From Ectocarpus siliculosus (lineage: Eukaryota; Sar; Phaeophyceae; Ectocarpales; Ectocarpaceae), in contig FN649728.1 of assembly GCA_000310025.1 (NCBI GenBank), forward strand, positions 4,269,376 to 4,333,375: 64,000 nt of DNA, given 5' to 3'. How positions within the stretch are numbered: the stretch's first letter is position 1; each line of letters starts with the position of its first letter. Under the pieces are notes generated by a model. That model made no database searches. It was given only the letters and a program-made list of their open reading frames with translations, and was not told the DNA's origin. The translations under genes and the position numbers were made by a program. Below, in pieces: positions 25,401-38,285 of this stretch.

Positions 25401-28400
25401 TCCATCGTGCTGTACTCACCGTCATCTGACGGCCGTCGTCGTGGGTGAGCTTGGCGATGCCCCCCACCGCCTGCTTGGCTTTGCGCGGCACCGCCATGCT
25501 GTTCACCTCTAGCTCCATGGATTTACTCACGCCCAAGACGGGCGCCAGCGTGTGAAGTGCAAGGCCGTTTGTGTCCTTGTCGCCATTGCGGGTTGAATGC
25601 AGGAGGGGTCACACGTCAACATGAATGAGTCGTTGGGGGTTCTCGCCGCGGGTGAATGTTGCTACGAGCGGTGTATAGCCCGCGTGAATCAGGACCTCAA
25701 CAAATCTTGCAAACACAGACTCTTGATTGGGGCAACTTGTCAGGAAATATTTGGAATCATCACCAACTGGGGAGGTTCTTCTGCCCTCCAATAATTCCAC
25801 ATCGATGTACCTTGCGTGGACTGAAACTACACAGAGAAAAGCGGTGAGTCACCTGCATGAAGACCGCCCATTTGCAGCCTGTGTCCTTCCACCTCTTGGC
25901 CGTCCCACTGCTGTGCATCAGGGCGTGCACGTCGCCGTGCCCATGAGGCTTGGTGAGTATCGTGAACGGGTCATCCGGGTCGAGCGCCAGGGCCGCGGTG
26001 GAATCCTAAATGATGGGAGGGCAGGTGTCGGCAGGAGGTCGTCAAAAGAAGACAAAACGAGATTGGTTGCACCAGGAGCGACCGGCACATTCGAGTCCAA
26101 AGGCTCTATTCGCGCTAGAGAATACACTAAAAACGTCTACCGTGAAGACGGAAAGTTCTGATTGTCATGTCGCAGGTGGAACCGCCACCTCACATTGGAC
26201 CATCCAGTGCGAACCGAAGGGTTTCGCAACATAGTTCACTCAGCCATGCATCTGGGAGGGTGTTGATGAGTGCAGATTTCGGCATTTTTATTAGGGAACT
26301 CGCTGAAAAGGCACCACCAACGTTCAGACTGTCAAACCGGTACAAATTTTCCGTTTGAAAGACTGTCCTCCAGATTGTTTCGATATCACGACCCACCTGG
26401 ATAGCTGCCACCTTCTCCTGCTTCATGAGCGTGATCTGGCCTTCCTCCATTCCGAACCAACCACCCTGCTCGAGCATCTCTTGGGTGCGGTCCCTTGTGT
26501 CATCGCTGACCATGATGGCCAGAGGGAATTTTCTCCCGTCCCCGTACCTGAAAACAAGACACGGGGCGTTCCGACAGAAGTGGTTCGCTGCGGGACATCG
26601 ATAAAACGCAAGGCAGTAAGCTACGCATCTCATTCCAATATATCATCCTACGGAATCCGAGTATTCTGCTCTGCTCCGTGCTTTAGCTCTTCCCCCCTAG
26701 CCCTAGACTGTGTTCCGATTTGAGGCTGCCGGGTGCAACAACGGTCACCTTGTTGCCTTCTTAATGTACATCACTACGGGCGCTTGTTCCTCTCCTGGTT
26801 GTTTCTATTTCAAGACAGATCCGGTTCGAGTGGACGAAACGAGCTGAAAACGACCCTGATCAAGCCTCATTGCATCCGTAACAGCATCTGGGCGACCGAA
26901 CCAACAACCAGAACACAACAGATGAAGTTCAACCGTTGTATCTACAGCCTCTTAAATATGTTGGCTCTCCTTGCATGGGCGTCTATCGACGGAATATCGT
27001 CCAACAAGCACCCCATAACCATCCCATGGTGGTCCCATCCCCCATCCCCTTCTCGTCCGCCTTGTCTGTCCTACCTCGCCTGCAGGTGAAGGATCTGCCC
27101 GATGTACAGCTGCAGATACGTCGTCATTGTGCACGACTCGCTCGGAAGGCGCAGCTTGATGTCCCCGTACCCCAGCCGCTCCCCCAGCCCTCCTGCCACG
27201 AGCACGAACCCGCAATGTTTCACCTACGTGAGCGACAGGAGAATCATGCGCGTGCGCGATTTTGTGGGTGATGAAGAATCGCCGAGTAAGAACAGGGGAA
27301 ATCAAAGGCGGCGCGACAAGAGCTAAATTGTGAGAGGCCGACATTGCACAGGGGTCGAAGTCGAATGACACACCGAAGGAAATCCCGTGTCCCAGGTCCC
27401 ACTTGTTCTTGTCCATGAGGAACTTCAAGAGCACGCGAAGCCACCGCTCAAGCTTACCAGAACAGTATTCTGGAAGCATTCATAGACCTTAGTTCGTCTA
27501 GCTCGAATAAATCAGTCAGCAACAGAAATAAAAATGGTTGCAGCAAACGCTAAAGGCAATGCCTGTCACAGGAGGGCAATCCATTCCGTGGCAGCAGGGA
27601 CTGCATCAACGCGGTGTGCCGCCGCACCTGGTCCAGCCCCTCCTTCTCAAGGGCGTCGTAGTGCTCGCTACCCAGTTCCAGCCGCTGCCCTTCGGGCACG
27701 CTTGGTTTCCACCCAGAAAGTGGGTTGCTTCCCTCCTGTCGTTCATGAATGCGGTGCACGAAAGAGAGAATGTGTCTTGGAGCAATGTGTAGACAACTAT
27801 GACACAATTTACAAAACTGTACCCTCACATAAATAAGGTCGGGAGGCTTCGACGACTGAAACGAATAACAGAAGGCGTTTGCTGTTAGGATTCCAGCTGC
27901 AACATTCGCCCCCCCAGTCCTGTCGTGGGTTTTCGTCGCTTGGCATTGACGTTGTTAAACACGCTGGTCGCTTCGTGAGCTACAACCAGGATACCGCTTG
28001 TTTCTCGCCTTTGTTTGTTTTTCGCGGTAACCATGATGGTGGACGAGTAGATTTTGTTGTGCGGGGTCGAGAACCGTCACTCCGTGCAGAGGGGATAATC
28101 GCAGCACGTTGTGTTAAAATGGGCAGTCACTCTCGAGGCAGTTACGTAGTGCAAACAGCTGTCTCGGGAACTGAAAGTAACAGAAAATCAATTGAGTCAT
28201 TCGCGGCTGTCATCCGTAGGCAAGGAAGAAAACACAAGACGCCGAACACCCTTAGCAGGATGCAGCGCACCTTCCATGCGACTCGCCGAATACCTCACGG
28301 CGCTTCGCGCTTGGTGATGTGAGAGCCTGGTTCGGTGAGAACCCGGCGTGTTCCATACCGGATTTGCAGGGATGCGAGGTCAATATATGGTCTAACGACT

Positions 28401-29702
28401 ACGGCATGCACGACTATGAGTACACCTCCCCCAATCGGAATTGTCACGGTTCCTTTGCATGTCACCGGAGCTTGCCACGGGGTAACGTCCAATACCCCAT
28501 AGCGGAGAAAGCCGAAGGAATAGCGTGCCTATCGGCATGCCAGTAACAACGGAATGGAAATCAGTCTCCCCCAAGGCCCAAAGACTAGAAGAGAAATCTC
28601 GTGACCTGGGGCACTAGTCCTCGACAAGGATCGGGAGGATTGGAGGAACCCAATCACCCTTGGACAGCCAGGCGAGAAGTTCAACGACGGACAAACATAC
28701 CTGAGAGGCTGTGAGGAGGTCCTTGGCTCTCTCTATGTACGTCGCCAGTCCGCCTTGGGCAGGGTACGTGTCGTGAAGAGTTTGCACCTGTCAGTTGGGT
28801 TGCCAAGTGTCACCGTGCGGAGTTGGCTAGGTTTTGCTTGGGGGGTTGGAGATAGAAATGGTGGCAAATCGATCGCGTCGAGATGGGAAATCCGCGAATA
28901 TTCGATAGTACAGATATGGTTGGAAAGGAACTGTATAGCCTACCGAATGGAAGCATGGAAGAAGTTCCTTTTGGCTGGACTTCCTCGTGTACTTCACACG
29001 CCCCAACGAGGACTCTACATGGTTCTCACCTGTTTGAAAAACGCGTGCTTCTTGTCGTCGTCGGTCCCGGGCATGGGCCACCCATCCATCAGGTGCGCCT
29101 GGTGCTGCTCGCAGAGCATAGTCGCTAGCCCGCACTGCGTGGCAATGAAAAGAACCGGGTGCGTGTGAGGTGGCTGTTCGCTTCAGTAGTAAGGAAGAGA
29201 AAAAAACACATTATTGGCGGGTTTGCATCATACCCACCAGCCATTTCTGAACACTCAAATCTGAACAATTACATTCTGGGCGCTCGGGCCGTGAGTGTTC
29301 ATGCCGCTACAAACATGCCCAGAGAGGCTCGCCAAATTCCGTCAAGCATGAGGCGTTGCCATGTATAGGCGACGAGCTGTTGGGTGGAGACGGTCGGCTT
29401 CATTACCTCCTCGTCGTTGAGCACGCTGCTGTTATTGAGAATGGCCCCAGGAAGCATCAGGCCGTGCTTGAAGCTCGAGAGAGCCTGCGAGGCGTGTCCG
29501 CGCGGCAAAGGAAGCAACGACGCATCACGTTAAATTACAAAATCGACATGGCAGAGTGTGAGTGCGGGTGCCGAGTCAAGTCCGGAGGGCCTGCTGCATT
29601 TAGGGTAACAGAACACACTTTGCGGGACCGATAACCGGCTCATCTTACCTCGCCGGTAGACTTCGGGCTCATGCTGGCTTCGCTGTCGTTGAAGTCTGCC
29701 AT
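16425..29702 (-). CDS. USP: UDP-sugar pyrophosphorylase, complete 16-exon gene
   Basis: This enzyme converts UTP plus a sugar-1-phosphate (Glc, Gal, GlcA, Xyl, Ara) to UDP-sugar and pyrophosphate in the cytosol. Exons, 5' to 3': 29702-29649, 29484-29407, 29134-29030, 28787-28701, 27735-27628, 27223-27075, 26547-26397, 26005-25853, 25575-25420, 24946-24806, 23617-23570, 23218-23159, 18376-18266, 17566-17456, 17235-17038, 16595-16425. They total 1881 nt and 626 aa, close to the roughly 610-aa plant enzymes, and every junction is GT-AG and in phase. Visible family motifs are the nucleotide-binding [17 protein letters not shown] (about 152-168), MVSDDT (206-211), LMKQEKVA (235-242), [10 protein letters not shown] (262-271), [13 protein letters not shown] (348-360), GFTSVDPW (443-450) and the C-terminal beta-helix [10 protein letters not shown]...IRIRGFR. 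The short N-terminus is poorly conserved, but the ATG at 29702 opens exon 1 cleanly. Intron 12 (18377-23158) contains the N gap. No coding break is seen. Confidence 0.97.
20449..21385. repeat. degenerate tandem repeat in USP intron 12
   Basis: A module of about 175 bp beginning with TTCTCCAATCACCA-like sequence occurs at about 20645-20817, 20818-20995 and 21207-21385. Copies 1 and 3 also share the preceding 190 bp or so (20449-20644 and 21001-21206), including the stretch GTAGTCCTCRTCCGGCGTCA. The copies have diverged by roughly a quarter of positions by eye. They lie in the intron just before the assembly gap. Confidence 0.7.
21658..22370. repeat. near-duplicate flanks of the assembly gap
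   Basis: A poly-C run plus about 290 bp left of the gap (21658-21965) aligns base for base with the sequence right of the gap starting at its own poly-C run (22066-22370). Most differences make a base equal to its neighbour in the left copy, as expected of smeared base calls after a long homopolymer. Confidence 0.8.
21966..22065. other. assembly gap of 100 N
   Basis: Exactly 100 Ns, the conventional size for a gap of unknown length. It lies in USP intron 12 and interrupts no exon. Confidence 0.99.
23781..23850. repeat. 35-bp tandem duplication in USP intron 11
   Basis: The unit beginning GTCGAGGCGAACAAGCAC at 23781-23815 is repeated at 23816-23850 with two substitutions. Confidence 0.85.
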
Positions 29703-31440
29703 TCTTCTATTTCGCGTTCTTCTTTCTCACCGCCACTGCACAAAACCTGCGGGAAACAAGTCCGAAGAAGCCGAGGTTGTTGCCTTCATGTAAGACTTCA
29801 CCTCACGCTCGTAAGCAAATGCATATAAATTTGCGGGGGAGGGAGTACATCGAGCGAGCTGAACAAATTGCAATACCCTGAGGGCGACGTATCGTTACTG
29901 ATGCTTGTACATTTGATCAGTAAGGTTGCAATGTGGTCGCATGTTCTCAAATTTCTCCCAATATTAGTATCTGGTAGATGGTGGTTGTACCCCGTGGCCC
30001 GTGGTGACGGTTTCTTCAGATTCATCATCCATAGGTCACGAAAATGTACCACCCAAGATATGATCCTCGATCAGCAAGTGAAGCGCGGCTGCATGATGGC
30101 AGAGACAGATCTGAGACCGGCACACGTGAAAGTACAACTGGCGGCGAAGATTTCTTTTTTGCACCTCCTCGAGAAAAACAATGTGTCCACGCGACGCGGA
30201 GAGAACCAGATATGAGGGGGGGGGAGCGAGTAGAGGTATGGTTTCCTTGGAGAGGTAGGGGGGAAGGGAGAAACAGAGCGGTGGGGGAGAAGGACGAGAA
30301 GAAAAGAGACGTTCTATGCATAGAAGTTGAGAATGGTTGACAGGGGTTGGAGCTTGAAGGCTTTGCCATCGCGCACAGAGAGACAGGATGTGAGGTTAGC
30401 ACCACACGAATACTCCAAAAAACGCATATATACGCACAACAACGCAAGCTGTTGCGCGAATCATCTCGACCTGCGTTATTAGATTTGCCACGTGCATGTG
30501 GCCCCGTGTTCATTTTGCCGTTGAGGCACCGGAACAACTCCTCGCTACTGTAACATGTAGCAGTCCGGTTGTCGTGTCCGGTATGCAAGACACTCAACGT
30601 TCAGCGCGGGCGGGTGTGAGGAGCTCGGGCAGAGATGCGGAATATGTTCCCATTAAATCTTACGTGTCCCTCTGGGCAGCGAAAAAAAACGCAGAGCAGT
30701 TGATTTGGTGCTCTTGGCTAGCTGCTTTGAGGAGCCGCGCGATAAACACGGCTGCATCTCGATCAGGCCAAATGTGTTGCCCTGCGGAGAAACTGGCTCG
30801 AAAACACGAAGATTCACCGCCGCCTCTCAACATCCACGCGAACAACCCTCTCTACCGCGCCTCCTGCCTACTGCCGAGCACGCGTCCCTCACAACCAGCC
30901 CTTCCTCGCTGCTTGGTGTACAAAAATCGCACCGTACTGCAGGAAGCAGCATGCGAGACTTGCTGTCGCCAGACAGAACCTGTGGATCGTTGTGCGTCAT
31001 GTTCTCCATGCTTCACGTCTACAAACTACAATAGTAACCCGCCCTGCTACGTCCTGTTGACCGCATCAATCAGGGGCGAAACTCCACGCGCCAGTGGCAT
31101 GCAGGAAATAGCTCCCTAGCAAGTTCATAGAAGCCTTCTCACCTCCTTGTCCAGTGTTGCTTAGCTGCACAAGCAACCCCTGAACAGAATGTCAGGGCGG
31201 AGTGGAGACTGCCAGACTGAGGACTGCCTCTGGGAGAGAGTGCTCGATGAGGCACGTCTGACCGCGACATGGGAGGGAGGGGTGGGGGGTAGGGGGTACG
31301 CAGATATGATCGCTATTCCGCCGCGTTTTTTTAACTCGTCGGTCGGGTGATCGGTGGCAGAGGCAGCACTAACTTAGGTGCTTTGCCGAGAGACACGCAC
31401 CGCTGTACGGAGGACGAAGCGGAGCCAAGCAAGCACAGCC
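29703..31440. promoter_or_regulatory. divergent intergenic region between USP and EBP2
   Basis: This 1.74-kb stretch separates the two start codons and must hold both 5' flanks. A plus-strand frame at 30496-31119 is open but has no domain or codon support. An AT-rich ATATAAAT element at 29823-29830 lies about 120 bp upstream of the USP ATG. No motif I can name with confidence is present. Confidence 0.4.
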
Positions 31441-34400
31441 ATGCCCAAGGGAAGAAAACGCGCCATCAAGGCCGCCACGGCAGATGAAGTCGAGGTATGG
31501 GTGCAAGAAATTTCCCTCGCGACAGCGGTGCGGGTGTCCTGAGTTGTTGTGGACACGGGAGCACGAGGTAGCGGGGACAAAGCAGTAAACAGCAGTAGCT
31601 CATCCCGGTGGCAGTTGACACGAGGACTCACAGAAAAGCTTATTTGTTCCATCCTCTTATTGCAACCCTGGTAGTGTAGGGAACAGAAACCGCGCGCGCT
31701 GTGTCTCTCGTTCCCTTCTCTCTCTCTCTGGGCTGACTTATTTGTTCAACAGCTCCTGGTTGCCAACTGCTGCTGTGCCGCTGTACCCACTCGTACCCAC
31801 TTGTTAAGAGCTACAAGTAGGTGGTTTGCCGCCCAAGCACTCCGCGCCAAAGATGTAATCGAAAAAGAGAGAGTCTTGTGTTATCCTTGGAGAGTGTAGT
31901 GCAGTAGCGGCTCTGCTCTTGTACCGCCAATCCCAATGATGTTGGCAATTTTTGCTAACACGGCACTCGAGAGTACGCGAACCAGATAGGGTTGGGATAT
32001 AGTCTAGAGCTGTAGTAGTAAATACTTCGTACATACATGGCAATGATACAAATGAACTGCTGTCTGTGCTTTGTGGTTAGACACAACTCACTGGCTGTCT
32101 GTGTAGTATTCTACAGCCCACAATAAAAGGCCATGTTGAACACACGACTCCTACGCACATGCCGTGGTAGCAAGCCGCCACACACGTGCAGTGGTGTGTG
32201 CTGCAGACAAGAAGGCGAGAGACCCGCGAACAAGGAACATGTCTGTTTGCCAACACGCGAACAATCCGGGTTGAACAACCTCCCCAGAAGTCTGCCTGAG
32301 AGGTAGGTTGCAGTAGCATGTATGAGTTTTCGTTGTGGAACTGGCGGTACAGCCATTCGTGGCTTCCATGTGAGCCAACTCGTCAGAGTTTCACCTACAC
32401 CTGTACGCGCAGGATCCCACGGCGGTTGGAGGGGCGGAGGACGACGAGTTCATGATGGAATTGGCAGCCGCGAGGGCTGCGATGGAGGAGCAGACCGCCA
32501 GACGGAAGGCGTTACGAGGGGAAGAGGATGGAGATGGTTCGGGTGGAGCGGCGGGTTCTGAAGGACGAGAGACGCCGGCAGGGGGTGGGGGTGGAGCGGC
32601 GCCGACTGGGTCGTACAACAAGGTAGGAGTCGGGGTCGAAGTCGCGTGTAGTATTTCAGTACGCGGAAATTATCGCCGGTGGTTGGGTAGCGTTGCATGT
32701 CGACTACTGCTGTTTGTGCTAATTTTGTAGTTTCTTCACGTCAAGGTTGTCGTGATCCACCCCGTTTCTGCAAGTTCCACGGTGGAGTACAAGTCACGCA
32801 AGTGGAAACGTCGAGGTCACCCTTTCCCAAGTCCTGCCTCTTGATGAATCAGGGTTGCGTCGAGGAGGCAGATGTTTTCCCCAGGCCCGCGTGCAGCAAT
32901 GACTGCGAGCCAGTCGCGAATCGTCTGCGCGAGTGCTATTCGCGCCGTCAGCGTTACAAGGGACTAAAAGTCGGGGTCTGAAACCCGCAGGCCAATAGTA
33001 TTATGTCCACCTGTGCAGAGGCTGCACAGCACATCCTCTAGCTTTACTCGATGAAAGACTCCGTTGCTGCATCGGGTCTTGGAGCTTTGCTGCATTGCTG
33101 ATCTGTGTGCGGGATACGCGAACAAGGTCGTCGACACGGAAGCCCATGCTGTGGCCAAGAAGTACCATGAGGCGTGGGCAAATGGCATATCGCGGCCCGG
33201 CGACCAGCGACTAAGGTCGAACGCCCTGTTCGCTGCCTCTTGTTTGTTGCACGTGTTGCGGCTATGTGGTGTCAGGCGGGGCTTCTCCAGAAGGCGGCGG
33301 AGATGGAGAGGGCGATTCCGTGGGAGGAGACGTTGACCGTGAGCGACATTCCGCTAGAGCTGGAAGATGTACACGACGACCTCAAGCGGTGAGGACGGAC
33401 ACGGGATCATTTCTTTGTGGCAGCAGCGCGCCACACGCGTGGCTTCGTCGATTGACACGGCACCATGGTGGTGTTGTGTGCTGAACTGCAACCTCGGCGC
33501 TGTTTCTTTGTCTGTACCGCAGCCCCTCCACCTGCCCATTGGTTTGCCCGGAGTTTTGTTATGGACCCCTCGACTATGCTTGCCAAACTGCTGTTTTGTG
33601 CCGTGTTATTCGGGCCCCCCTCTGGATAGGACAGTCTGCGGAAGTTGAAACGCACAGTTGGTCGATGTGTTTTGAACCGTCGCCAGTCGAACAACCCTCA
33701 ACGTTGACTCGAAAACCCCCTTACGAATGTCTTTGGTATTTTGAGCATGCATCCACTGCGTGGTTCAACGTGTTGTGTTGCATCCGCTTTGCACGCGAAG
33801 CCTCTATTTCAGACCGAGTACCAGCCACCGTGGCTGGTTCCCTTGGCTTTGTCCGGTTTCAGTAGTCAAACGATGCTAACGGTTGTTGCCCCCTCGTCGT
33901 TTCTAGCTTTGTGACGTACATATTTCCCGCGGGCTTCGGTAGCTTACTGCTGTGGCTGGGCATCACTTGGTACTCCGATTAAACCCTGGTTGTTGTCGGG
34001 CGTGTGTTTTTCAGCGAAGTGAGCTTCTACAACAACGCTCTGGAGGCGGTGAAGCGCGGGCGGAGCTTGCTGGTGGCGGCGAACGTCCCTTACAAGCGTC
34101 CTGAGGATTTCTTGTGCGAGATGGTCAAAACGGACGCACACATGGACAAGGTACACATTTTCCTTCCCGAGCGTGATTTTGTCCTTCCCGCCCTTCGGAT
34201 GCCTTTCTTGGCGGTTGTAGGATTCGTCGCGAAGCTAGGTTGGTGCGACGTGAAGTTCAGGCACTATTGCAGTACTGCCTGTTTGAAAGTCGCCGGTTAC
34301 ACCTTCAACGCTAGGGTGTCGCGCATGCGCCATTCCTGGTTCATCTTAGCATGATGATCGCGGCATCCGCGCATGCACTACATAGGCCCGGGTTAAGATG

Positions 34401-37345
34401 CTTCCAGACTGCAAGCCACACGAAAGAGGCGGCCAAGTTAAGGCGAATCACCAACATACCCGAACAGGAGTGTTCACTGCAGACAGCGAACTTTGCGCGT
34501 GTTAGTGGGGCTCTCCTGAAGGGCACGTTTCGTATGCGATCAACTCCACTTCCGATAGCGTACCGCACTGGCCATAATTATGGCCGAACATGATGCGGCA
34601 CTTGGATACGAACCAGAAGTAGAAGTTAACGGTATCCATCCCGTGCGGCAGGCAGACGCCACTTCGGCGGCAGTCTTTTGATCTGCTCGAGCTGAGCCCT
34701 CACGCCTGGCCCCCCCTATGCATAGCAAAGGGTTGTGAGGTCCCGTTTTTCTCGACACTCAATTTTTTTCTTCAAGTGGATTGCTGCCTCTGCCTCTATC
34801 GTCTGCGTATAAGTCCCCTCAGGGTTGGCTAGGGCCATGGCATGTATGTAGCCTTTAGCCGAAGATTCCATCTGGGCGGGTATATCTTGCGGATTACACC
34901 CCCCACCTGCCTAGTGTCTCGTTACGTACTGTGTTCATGTATGCAGCGCGCCAGTCGCTGTTTAGCAGTGGCAAGCGGTACTCGGGTTCCCTCTTGGTCA
35001 GTGCTGCCTCGGGGGGAGCGATAGCAAGCTACTGAGAGGCAAAGGAAGGCCGCGGAAAAGGAAATTAAGCCGCTAACCTGCAACCAGCAAGTGGTCAGAG
35101 TCTGAAGCCAAGATTTTCGGCAAGGCCACGCGGTCGGCCGCGCGTCGTTGTTCCTTGAGGGTACTCAGCGCGTCCTAGATCCCCTCTGACGTGTAGAGGG
35201 CACGCGAGACCGCGGGGCAGCTACAGTATGGGAGATCGAGTCTCCACCGGCGGCCTGCTCAAAGCTAGAGCAATCAGCCGGTGGAGGCTCCGACGTCCAA
35301 TACTCCAGCTTCTCAGCGAGCGTGCGTACACTTTTTCAAGCCATAGAGAAAATCGGGACGCGCTAACCCCCCCCGGAACATCAACGGGCGGCCGACACGC
35401 TTACCTCGTTCGCGGGCTGTTACAGCCAAGCGCGTTGCTTACGGGCTTGGTTAGCCGCGGGGTGGCTCTGTCCGCCAGCCCCCTGCCATGTCGATGCGAG
35501 TAAAAGCTACCACAGGCCGTGGGTGTTCATGAAGAACCCTCTCCCGCTCCCTCTGCTCTGTGTGTTTTGCAGATCAAGGACAAGCTCATCTTCGAGCAGC
35601 AGAAGATGGACGCCTTCGAGCAGCGCAAGGCGCGGCAGGAGCAAAGGAAGTACGCCAAGGAGCTCAACTCCAACAAGGTCGCGGAGAAGTCGAAGCGGAA
35701 GAAGGAGGGGCTCGAGGAGATCGAGCAGTGGAAGAAGGGCGCCAAGCGAAGCAGGTCCAAGTAGTACACTCGTTTGCCTTTGTGGTATTACAGTGTGGTG
35801 TTTGTTGCCTTTGCGTGGTCGAGTTTGTTGTTGTCGGTGGTCCAGGTGTGGTGCTTGGAGTCCGTTCTTGGAGCCCTGCTGAAAGGCTATGTAGAATTAC
35901 CCCGGGCTTTTGTCGACCTGCTGTTGGTGGTGATGGTGCTTGGGTTCATGTGGTGGTGGTGCCGTGTTTGCTGTGTTTTGACCATTGTGGATTCGTAGCC
36001 CTCCCTTCAGAAACAAGGTGTACGCCCAAACACCCTCATGCAACAAACCACTTTTGAACATCCCGAAATTGTGTTCTGCTCCTGCCCTGCTGTTTTTTTT
36101 TTTTTCATCCAGAGGCGGGCCGCTGGCGGATGATGACGGTTTAGACGCAGTTCTCTCGGGCAACAAGGCAGGAGGTCGTGGAGGTGAAAACGGCAGTCTA
36201 CAAGAATAGACAGCTGAACGTAAAACGTATTTCGAGGGAGCAAGGGTATCGTGAATCGTTTGTTTCGCGGCACGATCGTTGCCCCATGAAGGTAGTTGTT
36301 GGTTTCGCACGGGCGCCCGGCGATCGAGGCTAAGCGCTGGCAGGAGGTATCTTGCTGCCATGCTCGACAAAACCCACATTGTGAAGCAGCGCGGGTGCAT
36401 GCCGCGAGGCCAAACGATGAGTACATATTCAAGCAGGACGGCGAATAGACGACCAAATCGGCCAAACCACCCCGCCTGGTAGTGAAGGAGACCGGAAGTT
36501 GTGCAGATTGGAACCCACAGTGTAGGCCGGCACAGCATAGCCGCATGGGACATTAGTTTTGTACTTCAGTATTGAATTTTTTTGGGAGGCATTGCTTTCT
36601 TGGCATATCTGTGTGTGTCCTAAAGTTTCCACCAATCCTTGTTTCACATGAGGGTATGACATGGGCACGAAGTCCAACGCCAAACGAAGCCGTGCGTCTC
36701 ACAAGCCTGCTCATCAAGTCGTCTTGCGGATTGTCCCGCCTTTTTTCACGGTGTGGTTTTTTTGCTGAGTCCCATGTCGTTCGCTCCTTTTTCGTACACG
36801 TGAAGGGGGCCCCGGGGGACGAAACGTGAAGCGCGAAGCCAAGAACAAAAAGTACGGGTTCGGCGGGAAGAAGCGGGAGAAGGGCCAGAGCGACCCGCGC
36901 TCGCTCAACGACCTCAGCCAGTACAACCCAAAGCAGGGCGGCTCCGGACGTTCAAGATCGGTGAGCGGTTTCTTGCTAATCAGTTTGCTTCGCATGCGCG
37001 CGACCGTCTCTGTCGTTGGCCCCTTCTCGAGTATCGACGACGGCTATGTGTACCCGGCTTTCCAGTCATGGTAGTCTCGGCATGACGCTCGTCCCGTTTC
37101 CGTGACAGGTTCGGTGTGTCCACTAAGGAAGACGGATTGCAATATTCTCAGGCAGTTGATGTTCTGCCCCGCGCAGTGGAATTGCTGTCCCTCGGCGGGC
37201 GTTAACTTTCCCTCCTTCCTCTTCCTTTTCCCCCGCCTTTGACGTGCCCATGCAAAATGCCATCACCCAGAAACCCGCCAAGGGTTCCAACCGCCCCGGA
37301 AAGTCGGTGCGCACGAAGAACAAGAATAGAAGGAGCCGTGGCTAA
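31441..37345 (+). CDS. EBP2: rRNA-processing protein EBP2 homologue, complete 8-exon gene
   Basis: EBP2 is a nucleolar factor needed for 27S pre-rRNA processing and 60S ribosomal subunit assembly. Exons: 31441-31494, 32413-32622, 33276-33388, 34015-34150, 35573-35754, 36113-36183, 36806-36960, 37271-37345. They total 996 nt and 331 aa with consistent phases, near the usual 300-430 aa. The N-terminal third is acidic, Gly/Ala-rich and lineage-specific. The conserved core runs from about residue 90: an IPWEETLTV segment, DDLKREVSFYNNAL, the diagnostic VPYKRPEDFLCEMVKTDAHMDK stretch, then a basic coiled coil. The C-terminal signature KNKKYGFGGKKREKG is followed by a Lys/Arg-rich tail typical of nucleolar targeting. 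Exon 6 (ADDDGLDAVLSGNKAGG) was placed by phase alone and is the least certain. Intron 4 is 1.4 kb and carries a strong hairpin. USP starts 1.74 kb away on the other strand. Confidence 0.95.
35242..35286. repeat. stem-loop in EBP2 intron 4
   Basis: CTCCACCGGC at 35242-35251 pairs perfectly with GCCGGTGGAG at 35277-35286. Inside, TGCTC (35256-35260) pairs with GAGCA (35268-35272) around a 7-base loop, leaving a symmetric 4x4 internal loop. This could be a structured intronic RNA or a chance hairpin. Confidence 0.5.
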
Positions 37346-38285
37346 GTAATGCCAATGTACACACCGGGCGGGCGGTATGGATTCGAGGCAACGGCTGTAG
37401 TTGCGTGGATCCAACATACGGGATTATTGGGAGCCTTGCTGCAGCGTACGTTTCGATCGATGGTGACAAGGCTGGTTGGCCTGCTTAGTTTTCCGTGCGT
37501 TGTTTTGTGGGCAGCAGTGGGTACTGTTGAGGTTTGAACGTGACAGTGAACCATCACGCCCGATCGAAAACGGGATGCTTTATCCCTTCGGTCGGGCTCG
37601 ATTTGACTTGGAGGCTCATCAGGAGAAATGGGGCGTGTAGTTGGCATTTAATTTAGGGGTGCTTTGTTTTGTCGAGATTGTTCCGTTATTTGTTTCGTCA
37701 AGTGTTGCCGGTTGCTTGACAAAAAAGGGTGGGGGAAGAGTTGTGAGGCACCGAGGGTATTTTATTTTTCGAACCCATGCTTTGTTCACCATCATGTGGT
37801 AAAACGCTGCTGTGGAACGCTTGATTGATGATTTTGCCCAGCGCATGGTGTTGTATTCCTGGGTTATTGAACGACGAAAGACAACACAAGCGTTGCTTGA
37901 CAGCAAGGCGGAAAGGGACGAAAACTCTCGGGGCGTACGCGGCGGGCAGGTCATGTTCAAAGGTCGGAGCATCCTCTCGTGATTTCTCCCATGAGCTCAA
38001 ATGCTGGTTGCATCGGCATGAGTCGTGGTATGCGTGTATGCTGCAACTCCCACGACAAGTGCTGGATGACCTTTCTCCGGCCATCCCGAGTTTTGGCGAG
38101 GTCACGGCAATCGAAAATTTCACCTTGGTGAACATCCAATTCTCACGATGACCCGTATACTTGGTCCCGCGAGAATCACGTCGGGGGTATTCGACACTGC
38201 CAAACTTCCGGCCGCCTAAAGCAACGACCAGCCTATGCACAACGTACCACGGGGTCATATCAGGAGCATCATACCCCCGATCTTT
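37346..38285. other. convergent intergenic region
   Basis: EBP2 (plus) and the IQ/WW gene (minus) end facing each other 940 bp apart. A 186-codon minus frame at 38258-37698 is downstream of the IQ/WW stop and is best read as untranslated or intergenic sequence. Confidence 0.5.

Noticed and set aside
30496-31119. 207-codon plus-strand frame between USP and EBP2
   Set aside because: Cys/Ser/Arg-rich without domain, splice support or even codon use; typical of chance frames in GC-balanced DNA.
37698-38258. 186-codon minus frame just downstream of the IQ/WW stop codon
   Set aside because: No domain or splice evidence. The upstream exon ends cleanly with a WW domain and a stop, so this is more likely untranslated sequence.
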